Notes: a model not told the origin generated them from the letters alone. DNA of 64,000 bases from Microbacterium sp. (GCF_026393345.1 NZ_JAPLAI010000011.1:1-64000), one strand, 5' to 3'; numbered from the stretch's first letter, positions 21,340 to 31,476 are shown. Numbers and translations: made by a program.

Positions 21340-22266
21340 ATGTCCTGGGACCCGTTGCACCTTCCCGACCTCCGCGGCCGCACCTACGCCGTCACCGGCG
21401 CGACCGCCGGGATCGGCTACTTCGCCGCAGAGCAGCTGGCGACCGCGGGCGCACACGTCGTGCTCGTCGGTCGCAGTCCCGCCAAGCTCGAGGCGGCCCG
21501 GGCGGCCCTCGCTACCCACGCCCCGGAAGGCAGTTCGGAGACGGTGCTGATGGATCTCGCCGACCTTGCCAGCGTCCACCGCGGCGCAGCGGAGCTCGCC
21601 GGGATGCCGCGCCTGGACGGCATCCTGCTGAACGGCGGAGCGATGGACACCCGGGGCGGGAAACTCTCCGCCGACGGTCATCCTCTGCTGCTGGCGACCC
21701 ATGTGCTCGCCCATCTCGCCCTGGTGACCGATGTGCTGCCGGTCCTCGCCGCGACCGGGACTCCGGACGACCCCGCACGCATCGTCCACACCTCGACCGG
21801 ATTCGTGCGGCGCTTCCCGCAGCGGGTGGACGACGTCCTGGCCGTGCCGCGCGTCACGGTCGTGGCCTACACGAAGGCGAAGACCCTCACCGAGGTCGCC
21901 GCGTACGAACTCGATCGCCGGCTCCGAGCGGAAGGGACGCCGGTGATCTCGCTCCTCTCGCGTCCGGGAGTGGGGGTGGATGCCAAGACGCCGCGGCGGC
22001 CAGGAATCCATGACGAGACCACTCCTCATCGCCGGAACCCGTACACGCCGTGGGCGCAGGGGAAGGACACCGCGGCGTGGTCGGCAGTCCGGGCGTTGAC
22101 CGATCCGTCCGCGCACGGCGGGGACTACTTCGCCCCCACCGGAGCGCTGCGGGGCGACCCAGTGCGCGATCACGAACGCTCGGCCGCCGCATCCCTCTCC
22201 CCCGCCGAGTCGGCGCGGGTGTGGGACGAGCTCTCCCGCCTGGCGGGGATCCGGGCAGCCGTATGA
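21340..22266 (+). CDS. Short-chain dehydrogenase/reductase
   Basis: LRGRTYAVTGATAGIGYFAAEQLATAGAHVVLVGRS; Rossmann TGxxxGIG motif. Confidence 0.93.
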   Translation: MSWDPLHLPDLRGRTYAVTGATAGIGYFAAEQLATAGAHVVLVGRSPAKLEAARAALATHAPEGSSETVLMDLADLASVHRGAAELAGMPRLDGILLNGGAMDTRGGKLSADGHPLLLATHVLAHLALVTDVLPVLAATGTPDDPARIVHTSTGFVRRFPQRVDDVLAVPRVTVVAYTKAKTLTEVAAYELDRRLRAEGTPVISLLSRPGVGVDAKTPRRPGIHDETTPHRRNPYTPWAQGKDTAAWSAVRALTDPSAHGGDYFAPTGALRGDPVRDHERSAAASLSPAESARVWDELSRLAGIRAAV

Positions 22267-22273
22267 GCGATCC

Positions 22274-22762
22274 TCAGCCGACCCGCCAGCCGTACCGCCG
22301 TCCAAGCTCCGCGGCCACCGTGGCATAACGCGTCCGGTCGAGCGCGGCCGCCTCGCGCCGCATCCCGCCCTCGTGCACGAGGTAGAGCTGGTCGAGGTCG
22401 ACCCATGACGGACGCCCCGCGGCGTCCCAGGTGCCGGACCCGATCGGCAGGAACTCTCGGTCTCCGTCGTGCGATCGGCTCGTCAGCTTCACCGCATACG
22501 CGCGGTGGGCGTCATGCCGGGCGATGACGAGCACCGGCCGGTCCTTGCCCCGGCCGTCGCGCTCGACATAGGGCACCCACGTCCACACGATCTCGCCCGC
22601 ATCCGGGGACCCGTCCTGGTGCGGCGCGTAGGCGAGGGTCAGGCCGCGGATGCGGTGCGGGTCGACCTCGACCGTGGCGACGGCGTCCCGGGGCGCCGCC
22701 GTGAGAGTCGACCGCGCCTTCCGGGAGAAGGGGGCGAGCAGGCGGCGAAGAAGCGAGGGCAC
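22274..22762 (-). CDS. PemK/MazF-like family protein (no adjacent antitoxin recognised)
   Basis: GEIVWTWVPYVERDGRGKDRPVLVIARHDAHRAYAVKLTSRSHDGDREFLPIGSGTWDAAGRPSWVDLDQLY. Confidence 0.72.
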   Translation of the reverse strand: MPSLLRRLLAPFSRKARSTLTAAPRDAVATVEVDPHRIRGLTLAYAPHQDGSPDAGEIVWTWVPYVERDGRGKDRPVLVIARHDAHRAYAVKLTSRSHDGDREFLPIGSGTWDAAGRPSWVDLDQLYLVHEGGMRREAAALDRTRYATVAAELGRRYGWRVG

Positions 22763-22850
22763 GCCGACACCCTAATCGCCAGGGCTCCCACGCATCCCAC
22801 TCTCGGTGCGGCCCACGCCCCCCGCAGGTGCGGCCGACCCCGCATCCGCC

Positions 22851-22934
22851 GTCACGAGATTCGGAGATGCCCCGAGATTCGGAGGAGTTCGGCCACAGTG
22901 CTCCGAATCCGACAGCATCCCCGAATCTCGCGAC
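22851..22934. repeat. Intergenic four-arm palindromic element D
   Basis: CGAGATTCGG at 22855 and 22873 (18 nt apart), then CCGAATC at 22903 and CCGAATCTCG at 22921 (18 nt apart); outer arms GTCACGAGATTCGGAGATGC / GCATCCCCGAATCTCGCGAC. Confidence 0.9.
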
Positions 22935-23042
22935 GTGCACATGAGCCACCGCGAGTGCGGTGGTACGGGATGCGGCGCACCGGGCATGCGACAGGGGCGC
23001 CGCGCGATGCGCGACGCCCCTGAAGTGCTGTGTTGCGGGAGA

Positions 23043-24269
23043 TCAGACCTGCTCGGCGAGCGAGTAGCCCTCTTCGCCGTGGACGGTGGTGTCCACGCCG
23101 GCGAGCTCGTCCTCGTTCTTGATCCGGAAGCCGATGGTCTTCTCGATCGCGAAGCCGATGATCCAGGCGACGACGAAGGAGTAGATCAGGACACCGAAGG
23201 CGGCGATCGCCTGCAGCACCAGCTGCTCGACACCGCCACCGAGGAAGAGGCCGGTCTCCGTGGCGAAGAAGCCGAGGAACAGGGTGCCGATGAGACCACC
23301 GACGAGGTGCACGCCGACAACGTCGAGCGAGTCGTCGTAGCCGAGCTTCCACTTGAGCTCGACGGCGAGGGCGCAGACGGCACCGGTGATGACACCGAGC
23401 AGGAGCGACCAGCCGGGGGTCAGGTTGGCGCACGACGGGGTGATCGCGACGAGACCGGCGACGGCACCGGATGCGGCGCCGACGGACGTGGCCTTGCCGT
23501 CCTTCAGCTTCTCGATGACCAGCCAACCGATGATGGCCGCAGCGGTCGCGCCGAGCGTGTTGACGATGATGAGGCCGACCGAGGAGTCCTCGGTGCCCAG
23601 CAGGCCGAACGTGCCCTCGGCGCCGGCGTTGAAGCCGAACCAGCCGAACCACAGGATCGAGGCGCCGAGCATGACGAGCGGCACATTGTGGGGCTTGGTG
23701 ATGCCCTTCTGGAAGCCGATGCGCTTGCCGAGGACGAGCGCCAGGGCGAGAGCGGCGGCACCGGCGTTGATGTGCACCGCGGTACCACCGGCGTAGTCGA
23801 TGACGCTGGTGGAGAAGCCGAAGGTGTCACCGAGGCTCATGATCCAGCCGCCACCCCAGACCCATGCGGCGACCGGGAAGTAGACGAGGGTGACCCAGAC
23901 ACCCGCGAAGATCATCCACGCGCCGAACTTGGCACGGTCCGCGATGGCGCCGGAGATCAGGGCGACGGTGATGATCGCGAAGGTGGCGCCGTAGGTGGCA
24001 CCGACCAGGGTGTCGCTGTCCGCGCCGCCGAGGCCGAAGTCGCTGAAGGGGTTACCGGCGAAGGCCCAGGGGGTCTCGACCGCGCTCATGTTGAAGCCGT
24101 AGAGGATCCAGAGGACGCTCACGAGCCCCAGAGCGCCGAAGCTCATCATCATCATGCTGATGACGCTCTTGGCCTTGACGAGTCCGCCGTAGAAGAACGC
24201 CACGCCCGGCGTCATGAAAAGCACCAGGGCCGTCGCAGCGACGGACCAGGCGAGATTTCCCGCATCCAT
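23043..24269 (-). CDS. amt: Ammonium transporter (Amt family)
   Basis: MDAGNLAWSVAATALVLFMTPGVAFFYGGLVKAKSVISMMMMSF; ATG at 24269 is preceded by GAGGAATCTT. Confidence 0.96.
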   Translation of the reverse strand: MDAGNLAWSVAATALVLFMTPGVAFFYGGLVKAKSVISMMMMSFGALGLVSVLWILYGFNMSAVETPWAFAGNPFSDFGLGGADSDTLVGATYGATFAIITVALISGAIADRAKFGAWMIFAGVWVTLVYFPVAAWVWGGGWIMSLGDTFGFSTSVIDYAGGTAVHINAGAAALALALVLGKRIGFQKGITKPHNVPLVMLGASILWFGWFGFNAGAEGTFGLLGTEDSSVGLIIVNTLGATAAAIIGWLVIEKLKDGKATSVGAASGAVAGLVAITPSCANLTPGWSLLLGVITGAVCALAVELKWKLGYDDSLDVVGVHLVGGLIGTLFLGFFATETGLFLGGGVEQLVLQAIAAFGVLIYSFVVAWIIGFAIEKTIGFRIKNEDELAGVDTTVHGEEGYSLAEQV

Positions 24270-24467
24270 AAGATTCCTCATCCATGTGTCGTGTTACTCA
24301 GTGACCCATAGCGGCCGCGTATGACGGGCGGTGCATTCGGGTGAGGTCAGTTTCCCGACTCGGGGTTTCCACGGGTAGTCGGGGTGTGTTTCTCGGGTGT
24401 TACAGCCGAGGGCGCGAGGTAAACATCAGGTTTCGCGGCACCGTGAAGGCGCTAGCGAAACCCTTGG

Positions 24468-25499
24468 TCAGGAGTGCGTGAGCGCGATGAGTCGCGATAT
24501 GGCGCGCAGATACTTCTTGCGGTAGCCGCCGGCGAGCATCTCGTCGCTGAACACACGGTCCAGGGTGATACCGGTCGCGCGGATCGGGATCTGCGCGTCA
24601 TACGCGCGGTCGACGAACGCAACCAGTCGGAGCGCCGCGGACTGGTCGGTGAGCACCGACACGTCGCGCAGCCCGATGACCTGAACGTCGTCGAGCAGTC
24701 GGATGTAGCGGGACGGGTGGACGCGCGACAGGTGCTGTACCAGCGCGTCGAGCGCGTCGTCGGAGACGACCTCGTGCGTGGCGGCGTCGGCAATCGCAGC
24801 GGCGTACTCGTCGTCGGTGAGCACGGCGGCATGCCCGTCGAACGCCCGCTGCCGGTAATCGACGCCGTCGATGCGGAGCGTCTCGAAGCTGGCCGACATG
24901 GCGCTGATCTCGCGCAGGAAGTCCTGCGCGGCGAACCGGCCCTCCCCCAGCGCGTTCGGCGGGGTGTTCGAGGTGGCCGCGAGCTTGGTGCCGGAGGCGA
25001 CGAGTTCACCGAGCAGCCGTGTCATGACCATCGTGTCGCCCGGGTCATCGAGCTCGAACTCGTCGATGCACAGCAGATCGGAACCCCGGAACAGCTCGAC
25101 GGTCTGCTTGTAGCCCAAGGCCCCCACGAGCGCGGTGTACTCGATGAAGGATCCGAAGTATTTCCGGCGTGCGGGCATGCCGTGGTAGATCGACGCGAGG
25201 AGGTGCGTCTTGCCGACGCCGAACCCGCCATCGAGGTAGACGCCGGGCTTGCGCTCGGGCAGCTTCGGTGCGCGCTTGAAGAAGCCGCGCTTCTCGGTCG
25301 CCGCCGGCGCCACACCGGAGAACGCGATCAGTGCGTCTTTGGTGTCCTGCTGCGATGGGTATGCGGCATCCGCGCGGTATGACTCGAAAGTGGCGCCGGT
25401 GAACTGCGGCGGCGGAACGAGCGCGGCCACCATCTCGGCGCCGGAAACCTGGGGCTGCCGGTCCGTCAGGTGCACGATGCCGGGGGTGGTCGCAGTCAT
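24468..25499 (-). CDS. zapE: Cell division protein ZapE / AFG1-like ATPase
   Basis: GVYLDGGFGVGKTHLLASIYHGMPARRKYFGSFIEYTALVGALG...LLCIDEFELDDPGD. Confidence 0.92.
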   Translation of the reverse strand: MTATTPGIVHLTDRQPQVSGAEMVAALVPPPQFTGATFESYRADAAYPSQQDTKDALIAFSGVAPAATEKRGFFKRAPKLPERKPGVYLDGGFGVGKTHLLASIYHGMPARRKYFGSFIEYTALVGALGYKQTVELFRGSDLLCIDEFELDDPGDTMVMTRLLGELVASGTKLAATSNTPPNALGEGRFAAQDFLREISAMSASFETLRIDGVDYRQRAFDGHAAVLTDDEYAAAIADAATHEVVSDDALDALVQHLSRVHPSRYIRLLDDVQVIGLRDVSVLTDQSAALRLVAFVDRAYDAQIPIRATGITLDRVFSDEMLAGGYRKKYLRAISRLIALTHS

Positions 25500-25620
25500 A
25501 CGGAGCAGTCCTGTGTCACATGTTTACGGAATGGATGCGTCGCCCACCGGTTGAATCTAGGGTCGATGCGGACGGTCCCACCCTAGCCGTCACGCACCCG
25601 TCACCGATCCGAGGAGCATC

Positions 25621-26523
25621 ATGGCCGTCGAGCCCGACAGCACGTCCGAGAAGTTCGCCGCCTACGCCCACCCCGACCGGTTGGTGACCACCGAGTGGCT
25701 CGCCGAGCGCCTGGGACAGCCCGGCCTCGTTGTCGTCGAATCGGACGAGGATGTGCTCCTTTACGAGACCGGGCACATCCCCGGCGCCGTCAAGGTCGAC
25801 TGGCACACCGAGCTCAACGACCCGGTCGTGCGCGATTACGTGGACGGCGAGGGCTTCGCGGCCCTGCTCAGCCGCAAGGGCATCTCCCGCGACGACACCA
25901 TCGTCATCTACGGCGACAAGAACAACTGGTGGGCCGCCTACGCGCTGTGGGTGTTCTCGCTCTTCGGTCACGACGACGTGCGCCTGCTCGACGGCGGGCG
26001 CGACCGCTGGATCGCCGAGGGACGCGAACTCACGACGGATGCCACCACCCGCGAGGCGACCGAGTACCCGGTCGTGGAGCGCGACGACAGCGTGCTGCGC
26101 GCCTACCGCGAGGACGTGCTGGCTCACCTCGGCAATCCGCTCATCGACGTGCGCTCCCCCGAGGAGTACAGCGGGGCACGGACCACGGCACCCGCCTATC
26201 CCGAGGAGGGCGCCCTGCGCGCCGGTCACATCCCGTCGGCGCAGAGCGTGCCGTGGGCGCGAGCGGTCGCCGAAGACGGCACCTTCAAGTCTCGCGAGGA
26301 GCTCGACGCGATCTACCGCGGCGAGGCCGGTCTCGCCGACGGTGACGCCGTCGTGGCGTACTGCCGCATCGGTGAGCGCTCCAGCCACACCTGGTTCGTG
26401 CTGCAGCATCTGCTCGGCTTCGAGAACGTCCGCAACTACGACGGCTCCTGGACCGAATGGGGCAGCTCCGTGCGCGTCCCGATCGTGACCGGCGCCGAAC
26501 CGGGCGAGGTCCCCGCCCGCTGA
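25621..26523 (+). CDS. Thiosulfate/3-mercaptopyruvate sulfurtransferase (tandem rhodanese)
   Basis: [30 protein letters not shown]...[23 protein letters not shown]. Confidence 0.95.
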   Translation: MAVEPDSTSEKFAAYAHPDRLVTTEWLAERLGQPGLVVVESDEDVLLYETGHIPGAVKVDWHTELNDPVVRDYVDGEGFAALLSRKGISRDDTIVIYGDKNNWWAAYALWVFSLFGHDDVRLLDGGRDRWIAEGRELTTDATTREATEYPVVERDDSVLRAYREDVLAHLGNPLIDVRSPEEYSGARTTAPAYPEEGALRAGHIPSAQSVPWARAVAEDGTFKSREELDAIYRGEAGLADGDAVVAYCRIGERSSHTWFVLQHLLGFENVRNYDGSWTEWGSSVRVPIVTGAEPGEVPAR

Positions 26524-26557
26524 TCCCGCGGGCGCGGGGCGTGGAAGGATGGAGGGG

Positions 26558-26995
26558 ATGACCGACATCCTGCTTCCCGACACACTCGCCGAGATCCGTG
26601 ACGAGTTCCTGGAACTCGACGAGCCCGAACGCCTGCAGCTGCTGCTGGAGTTCTCCCGCGAGCTGCCCGAGATGCCCGCCGTCTACGCGGACAGCCCGGA
26701 AGCGTGCGAGCGGGTCGCGGAGTGCCAGTCGCCGGTGTTCATCGTGCTCGAGGTCGACGGTGCCGGCATCGTCACGATGCACGCCTCCGCCCCGCCCGAG
26801 TCGCCCACGACCCGTGGCTTCGCCAGCATCCTCGTCCAGGGCCTGTCCGGTCTCACCGCCGACGAGGTCCTCGCGGTTCCCGACGACTTCCCGCAAAGCA
26901 TCGGGCTCACCCGCGCGGTGTCGCCGCTGCGCATCGCCGGCATGACCGGGATGCTGCTGCGCGCGAAGCGTCAGGTGCGCACGAAGCGCCCCTGA
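26558..26995 (+). CDS. SufE-family protein
   Basis: RLQLLLEFSRELPEMP...ERVAECQSPVFIVLEVDG; adjacent to rhodanese. Confidence 0.92.
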   Translation: MTDILLPDTLAEIRDEFLELDEPERLQLLLEFSRELPEMPAVYADSPEACERVAECQSPVFIVLEVDGAGIVTMHASAPPESPTTRGFASILVQGLSGLTADEVLAVPDDFPQSIGLTRAVSPLRIAGMTGMLLRAKRQVRTKRP

Positions 26996-27087
26996 CCTTC
27001 GACGCCCCGCGCTCGCCCAGCCGAGCCCACACCGCGCTGGCCGCTGGCTGCTCACCGCTCACTGAGCGGAGCCCATCCCCCGGTGCA

Positions 27088-27160
27088 TGTCCCATTTTCT
27101 GCCGCTATAGGTGCACCAAAGCGGCAGATTTCGGGACATGTTCTGCCGAAAACGGGACAT
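27088..27160. repeat. Intergenic three-arm palindromic element B, homologous in architecture to element A
   Basis: TGTCCCATTTTCTGCCG (27088-27104), CGGCAGATTTCGGGACA (27122-27138), CTGCCGAAAACGGGACA (27143-27159); arm start offsets 34 and 21, the same as element A. Confidence 0.9.
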
Positions 27161-27184
27161 GCTGGCGGGGGTACCCGTGAACGA

Positions 27185-28396
27185 TCAGGCGTCGGTGGTG
27201 GCGGGGACGATGCCGGTGCGCGCGAGCCAGCCGCGGATATCCGCGTTCCAGCGGTTCTGGTCGTAGTTCCACAGCTTGGTGTGCCGCGCGCCCGTGAACA
27301 CGTCAAGCTGCACGAGGTCGGGACGCGCGTCTGCCAGGGCGTGTGACGCATCCGAGGGCACGAATCCGTCGTCGTCCGAGTGCAGGATGAGCACCGGCAC
27401 CTTCAGTTCGTCGGCGCGAGCCACGACGTCGAGGTCGTCGAACGGGATCGGCGCCCCGGCACCCGTGAACGCGGTGCCCCAGGCGGAGCCCAGCGTCTCG
27501 AGCGCGAGGTTCGTGATCGGATGCGGCAGCCGCATCTGCTGCGCCTGGTAGTCGAGCACCACGCGCCAGTCGACGACCGGCGAGTCGAGGATGATGCCGT
27601 CGATGCGATCCCGGTGCGCGGAGCGGAGTGCCAGCTGGAGGCAGATCGCGCCGCCCATGGACCACCCCATCAGCAGGATGCGTTTCGCTCCGGCACGACG
27701 GGCGAACCCGATGGCCGCATCCACGTCCCGCCATTCGGTGGCGCCCAGGGCGTAGGTGCCGTTACGGCTCCGGGGCGCTTCGCCGTCGTTGCGGTACGAC
27801 ACGAGCATGGTCGGGAAGCCGAGGGAGTGCAGCAGCGGCACGGCGCGGAGGCACTCCGCCCGGGTCGTCCCGCGCCCGTGCACCTGGATGCACCAGGTGT
27901 CGGATTCCCCGGGGAAGACCCAGGCGGGGCACGGACCCACCGCGGAGCCGATCAGTTGCGAGGTGTACGGCAGGTGCAGCTGCTCCGGCCGGTCGTAGTA
28001 CCAACCGCTGAAGGCGGCATCGGCGGAGAGCCGGGACTGCGCACCGATCTCCGTGAGGAGCTTCCGGGTCACCGAGGTGGCGTCCTGCGAGAGGACACTG
28101 CCGAGCTTGACGTAGTCCTCGGTGCCGCGGGTGAACAGACCGTAGCGACCGGGCAGCTCGGTGTCCGGGGTGCGCGACAGGGTGATCGTCTGCGCGGCCG
28201 TGTCGAGGGCGAGGATGCGGGTGTCCGCCCGCCGGGCGGCGGGCGTCACCACGAGGCGTGCGACGCGGACAGCGGCGCCGCCGCACGCGGCACCGACGAG
28301 ACCGAGGGCTGCGGACAGACCGACGATCGCGGTCCGTAGACCGGTGCGGAACGCGGGGGATGCGCCGAAACCGGCGGCGCGCCTGGGGGCCATCAT
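27185..28396 (-). CDS. Alpha/beta hydrolase
   Basis: ILLMGWSMGGAICLQLAL (GxSxG), VLILHSDDDGFVP, GARHTKLWNYD. Confidence 0.9.
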   Translation of the reverse strand: MMAPRRAAGFGASPAFRTGLRTAIVGLSAALGLVGAACGGAAVRVARLVVTPAARRADTRILALDTAAQTITLSRTPDTELPGRYGLFTRGTEDYVKLGSVLSQDATSVTRKLLTEIGAQSRLSADAAFSGWYYDRPEQLHLPYTSQLIGSAVGPCPAWVFPGESDTWCIQVHGRGTTRAECLRAVPLLHSLGFPTMLVSYRNDGEAPRSRNGTYALGATEWRDVDAAIGFARRAGAKRILLMGWSMGGAICLQLALRSAHRDRIDGIILDSPVVDWRVVLDYQAQQMRLPHPITNLALETLGSAWGTAFTGAGAPIPFDDLDVVARADELKVPVLILHSDDDGFVPSDASHALADARPDLVQLDVFTGARHTKLWNYDQNRWNADIRGWLARTGIVPATTDA

Positions 28397-28421
28397 CGAG
28401 GCATCACTCTAGTCTGTCGCC

Positions 28422-29006
28422 GTGGCAATCCACCGTCCTGAACCGGCGCAGACGTTCGCAGACGCCGTCGAGGCGGTCTCGGCGACGCGTTTCCGTGCCG
28501 ACCTCCTCGTGCGGGAGATCCCCGCGCCCGTAGGCCTCGCACCCGAGGCATACGCTCTCGCCGCCGACGTCCGCCCCGAACCGGGCGTCGAGGACTCCCC
28601 CTACGGCACGGGTCGGTTCGTGCTGCTGCACGACGACACCCACCCCGACGCGTGGGATGGCCCCTGGCGCATCGTCTGCTTCGCGCAGGCGCCGCTCGAG
28701 ACCGACATCGGCACGGATCCCCTCATGGCGGACGTGACCTGGTCGTGGCTCGTCGACGCGCTCGCCTCCCGCGGTGCGGGGTTCCACTCGATCTCCGGCA
28801 CCGCCACGAAGACTCTCTCCAAGGGCTTCGGCGGGCTGGCGGCCGAAGGCGACGGAGCACAGGTGGAATTGCGGGCCTCCTGGTCCCCGACCGATGATGT
28901 CGGTGCGCACGTCGAAGCCTGGGCGGAACTGGTCTGCATGTTGGCGGGGCTCCCACCCGGGTCGGAGGACGCCCCCTTGCTGCGGGCGCACGGAAGGAAC
29001 TTGTGA
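28422..29006 (+). CDS. DUF3000 family actinobacterial protein
   Basis: FADAVEAVSATRFRADLLVREIPAPVGLAPEAYALAADV...ADVTWSWLVDAL. Confidence 0.8.
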   Translation: MAIHRPEPAQTFADAVEAVSATRFRADLLVREIPAPVGLAPEAYALAADVRPEPGVEDSPYGTGRFVLLHDDTHPDAWDGPWRIVCFAQAPLETDIGTDPLMADVTWSWLVDALASRGAGFHSISGTATKTLSKGFGGLAAEGDGAQVELRASWSPTDDVGAHVEAWAELVCMLAGLPPGSEDAPLLRAHGRNL

Positions 29007-30199
29007 GCGGTTATACGGTCATCGACGACGAAGAGGCGTTTGTCGCCGCGATGGCAACCCTGGCGGGCGGGTCCGGCCCGTTCGCGGTCGACGTGGAACG
29101 GGCCTCCGGATTCCGCTACTCGCAACGGGCCTATCTGGTGCAGATCTGGCGCGAAGGCGCCGGCGTGCTCCTCATCGACCCGCCGGCGCTCACCGACGTC
29201 GACCGGCTGCAGCCGATCCTTGCGGAGGACGAATGGATCCTCCACGCCGCCAGCCAGGACTTGCCGTCGCTGCGTGAATTGGGACTCGAGCCGCCTCGGA
29301 TCTTCGACACCGAGCTCGCCGCGCGACTGCTCGGCCATGACCGGGTCGGGCTCGGTGCGGTCGTCGAACGCACGCTCGGCATCACTCTGGCCAAGGAGCA
29401 TTCGGCGGCGGACTGGTCCACCCGGCCTCTCCCCCAGTCCTGGCTCGAATACGCCGCCCTGGATGTCGTGCATCTGCGTGCGGTCCGTGACGTCCTGGTG
29501 GCGGAGCTCGCCGAGCAGGGCAAGACGGTGCTGGCGGCCGAGGAGTTCCAGGCGGTCATCGATCGGCCGAGCAAACCGCTGCGGACCGATCCGTGGCGAC
29601 GTCTCACCGGACTGAATTCCCTCCGGGGGCGCCGCGCGTACGCGATCGCCCGTGAGCTGTGGAACGCCCGCGAGGAGCTCGCCCAGTCCACCGATACCGC
29701 GCCCGGGCGTCTGGTGCCCGACCGCTCGCTCGTCGCCGCGGTGGCCGCGAACCCGGCGACCAAACGGGATCTCTCCGCACTGAAGGCCTTCAATGGCCGC
29801 GCGAGCCGGAGCGAACTCGACCGCTGGTGGGCGGCGATCGAACGCGGCCGGGCGACCGAGGATCTACCACCCGAGCGGGTCCCGAGTGACACACTGCCGC
29901 CGCCCCGTGCCTGGGTGGACCGCAATCCCGAAGCGGATGCGCGGCTGAAGGCCGCTCGCCCCGTGGTGGAGGAGCGCGCCGCATCCTTGCACATGCCCAC
30001 GGAGAACCTGCTGACGCCCGAGATCCTGCGGCGGCTGGCCTGGTCGCCGCCGCAACCGATCACCGCCGTGACGATCTCGATCGCCCTCGCCGAAGCCGGC
30101 GCCCGCGGCTGGCAGATACTCGAAACCTCACAGCTGATCGCGGATGCCTTTGTCGATTCCGTGCAAACGGTCGAGAGCCGTCCGGAAGCCGCTTCGTAG
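29003..30199 (+). CDS. rnd: Ribonuclease D / HRDC-domain 3'-5' exonuclease
   Basis: PFAVDVERASGFRYSQRAYLVQIWREGAGVLLIDPPAL...FDTELAARLLG...EYAALDVVHL. Confidence 0.92.
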   Translation: MSGYTVIDDEEAFVAAMATLAGGSGPFAVDVERASGFRYSQRAYLVQIWREGAGVLLIDPPALTDVDRLQPILAEDEWILHAASQDLPSLRELGLEPPRIFDTELAARLLGHDRVGLGAVVERTLGITLAKEHSAADWSTRPLPQSWLEYAALDVVHLRAVRDVLVAELAEQGKTVLAAEEFQAVIDRPSKPLRTDPWRRLTGLNSLRGRRAYAIARELWNAREELAQSTDTAPGRLVPDRSLVAAVAANPATKRDLSALKAFNGRASRSELDRWWAAIERGRATEDLPPERVPSDTLPPPRAWVDRNPEADARLKAARPVVEERAASLHMPTENLLTPEILRRLAWSPPQPITAVTISIALAEAGARGWQILETSQLIADAFVDSVQTVESRPEAAS

Positions 30200-30270
30200 A
30201 TTCGACCCAACCGATTCCGGGCGCCTGCACCCGCTTCCTAGGCTGAGGGAAACCTAACCTTGGAGGCAGA

Positions 30271-31476
30271 GTGGCCGAGATTTCGGACGTCTTCTTCGTC
30301 GATGGCATGCGCACCCCGTTCGGGCGCGCCGGCGAAAAGGGCATGTACTGGAACACGCGCGCCGACGATCTGGTGGTCAAGGCCATCATCGGCGTGATGG
30401 AGCGGAACCCGCAGGTTCCCGGTGACCGTGTCGACGACGTGGCGATCGCCGCGACGTCGCAGACGGGCGATCAGGGCCTGACGCTGGGTCGCTCCGCGGC
30501 GATCCTCGCCGGATTGCCGATGACCGTTCCCGGATTCGCGATCGACCGTATGTGCGCCGGCGCGATGACGAGCGTGACCACCATGGCCGGTTCCATCGGC
30601 GTGGGCATGTACGACGTGGCCCTCGCCGGCGGCGTCGAACACATGGGACACCACCCCATCGGCGGCAACGCCGACCCCAACCCCCGCTTCGTGGCCGAGA
30701 AGATGGTCGACCCGGGCGCCCTGAACATGGGCGTGACGGCCGAGCGCATCTTCGACCGGTTCCCGCACCTCACCAAGGAGCGCAGCGACCGGTTCGGGAT
30801 GCTGAGCCAGCACAAGGTTCAGGCGGCATACGACGCCGGCAAGATCCAGCCCGACCTGGTGCCCGTCGCCATCAAGGACGCGAGCGGAGCCTGGGGCCTC
30901 GCCACCGAGGACGAGGGTCGGCGCCCGCAGACGACCATGGAAGACCTCGCGGCGCGCAAGACGCCGTTCCGTCCCCACGGCCGTGTCACCGCCGGCACCT
31001 CCTCCCCTCTCACCGACGGCGCCACCATGGGCCTGCTGGCCAGCGGCCGCGCGGTGAAGGATCTGGGCCTCGCGCCCAAGATGCGCCTCGTCTCGTTCGC
31101 GTTCGCGGGCGTCCAGCCGGAGATCATGGGCATCGGCCCGATCCCGGCCACCGAGAAGGCACTGAAGAAGGCCGGGCTCACGATCAACGACATCGGGCTG
31201 TTCGAGCTGAACGAGGCGTTCGCCATCCAGGTGATCTCGCTCCTCGACCACTTCGGCATCGCCGACGACGACCCACGCGTCAACCCGTGGGGTGGTGCGA
31301 TCGCGTTCGGGCACCCGCTCGCCGCATCGGGTGTGCGCCTCATGATCCAGCTCGCCGCGCAGTTCAAGGAACGTCCGGACGTCCGGTACGGTCTGACCGC
31401 GATGTGCGTGGGTCTCGGGCAGGGTGGCTCCGTCATCTGGGAGAACCCGTATTTCGACGGCAAGAAGCGGAAGTAA
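30271..31476 (+). CDS. fadA: Acetyl-CoA C-acyltransferase (thiolase)
   Basis: FFVDGMRTPFGRAGEKG...DRMCAGAMTSV...NPWGGAIAFGHPLAASGVRL. Confidence 0.93.
   Translation: MAEISDVFFVDGMRTPFGRAGEKGMYWNTRADDLVVKAIIGVMERNPQVPGDRVDDVAIAATSQTGDQGLTLGRSAAILAGLPMTVPGFAIDRMCAGAMTSVTTMAGSIGVGMYDVALAGGVEHMGHHPIGGNADPNPRFVAEKMVDPGALNMGVTAERIFDRFPHLTKERSDRFGMLSQHKVQAAYDAGKIQPDLVPVAIKDASGAWGLATEDEGRRPQTTMEDLAARKTPFRPHGRVTAGTSSPLTDGATMGLLASGRAVKDLGLAPKMRLVSFAFAGVQPEIMGIGPIPATEKALKKAGLTINDIGLFELNEAFAIQVISLLDHFGIADDDPRVNPWGGAIAFGHPLAASGVRLMIQLAAQFKERPDVRYGLTAMCVGLGQGGSVIWENPYFDGKKRK

Noticed and set aside
24282-24467. GlnR/AmtR-type nitrogen box upstream of amt
   Set aside because: Only loose GTTAC / GGTAAAC-N5-GGTTTC fragments; no convincing match to a known consensus by eye.
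30225-30262. DtxR/IdeR-like iron box upstream of the thiolase gene (CCTAGGCTGAGGGAAACCTAACC)
   Set aside because: Half-sites are not at the spacing of the TTAGGTTAGGCTAACCTAA consensus; more likely promoter (-10-like TAGGCT) sequence.
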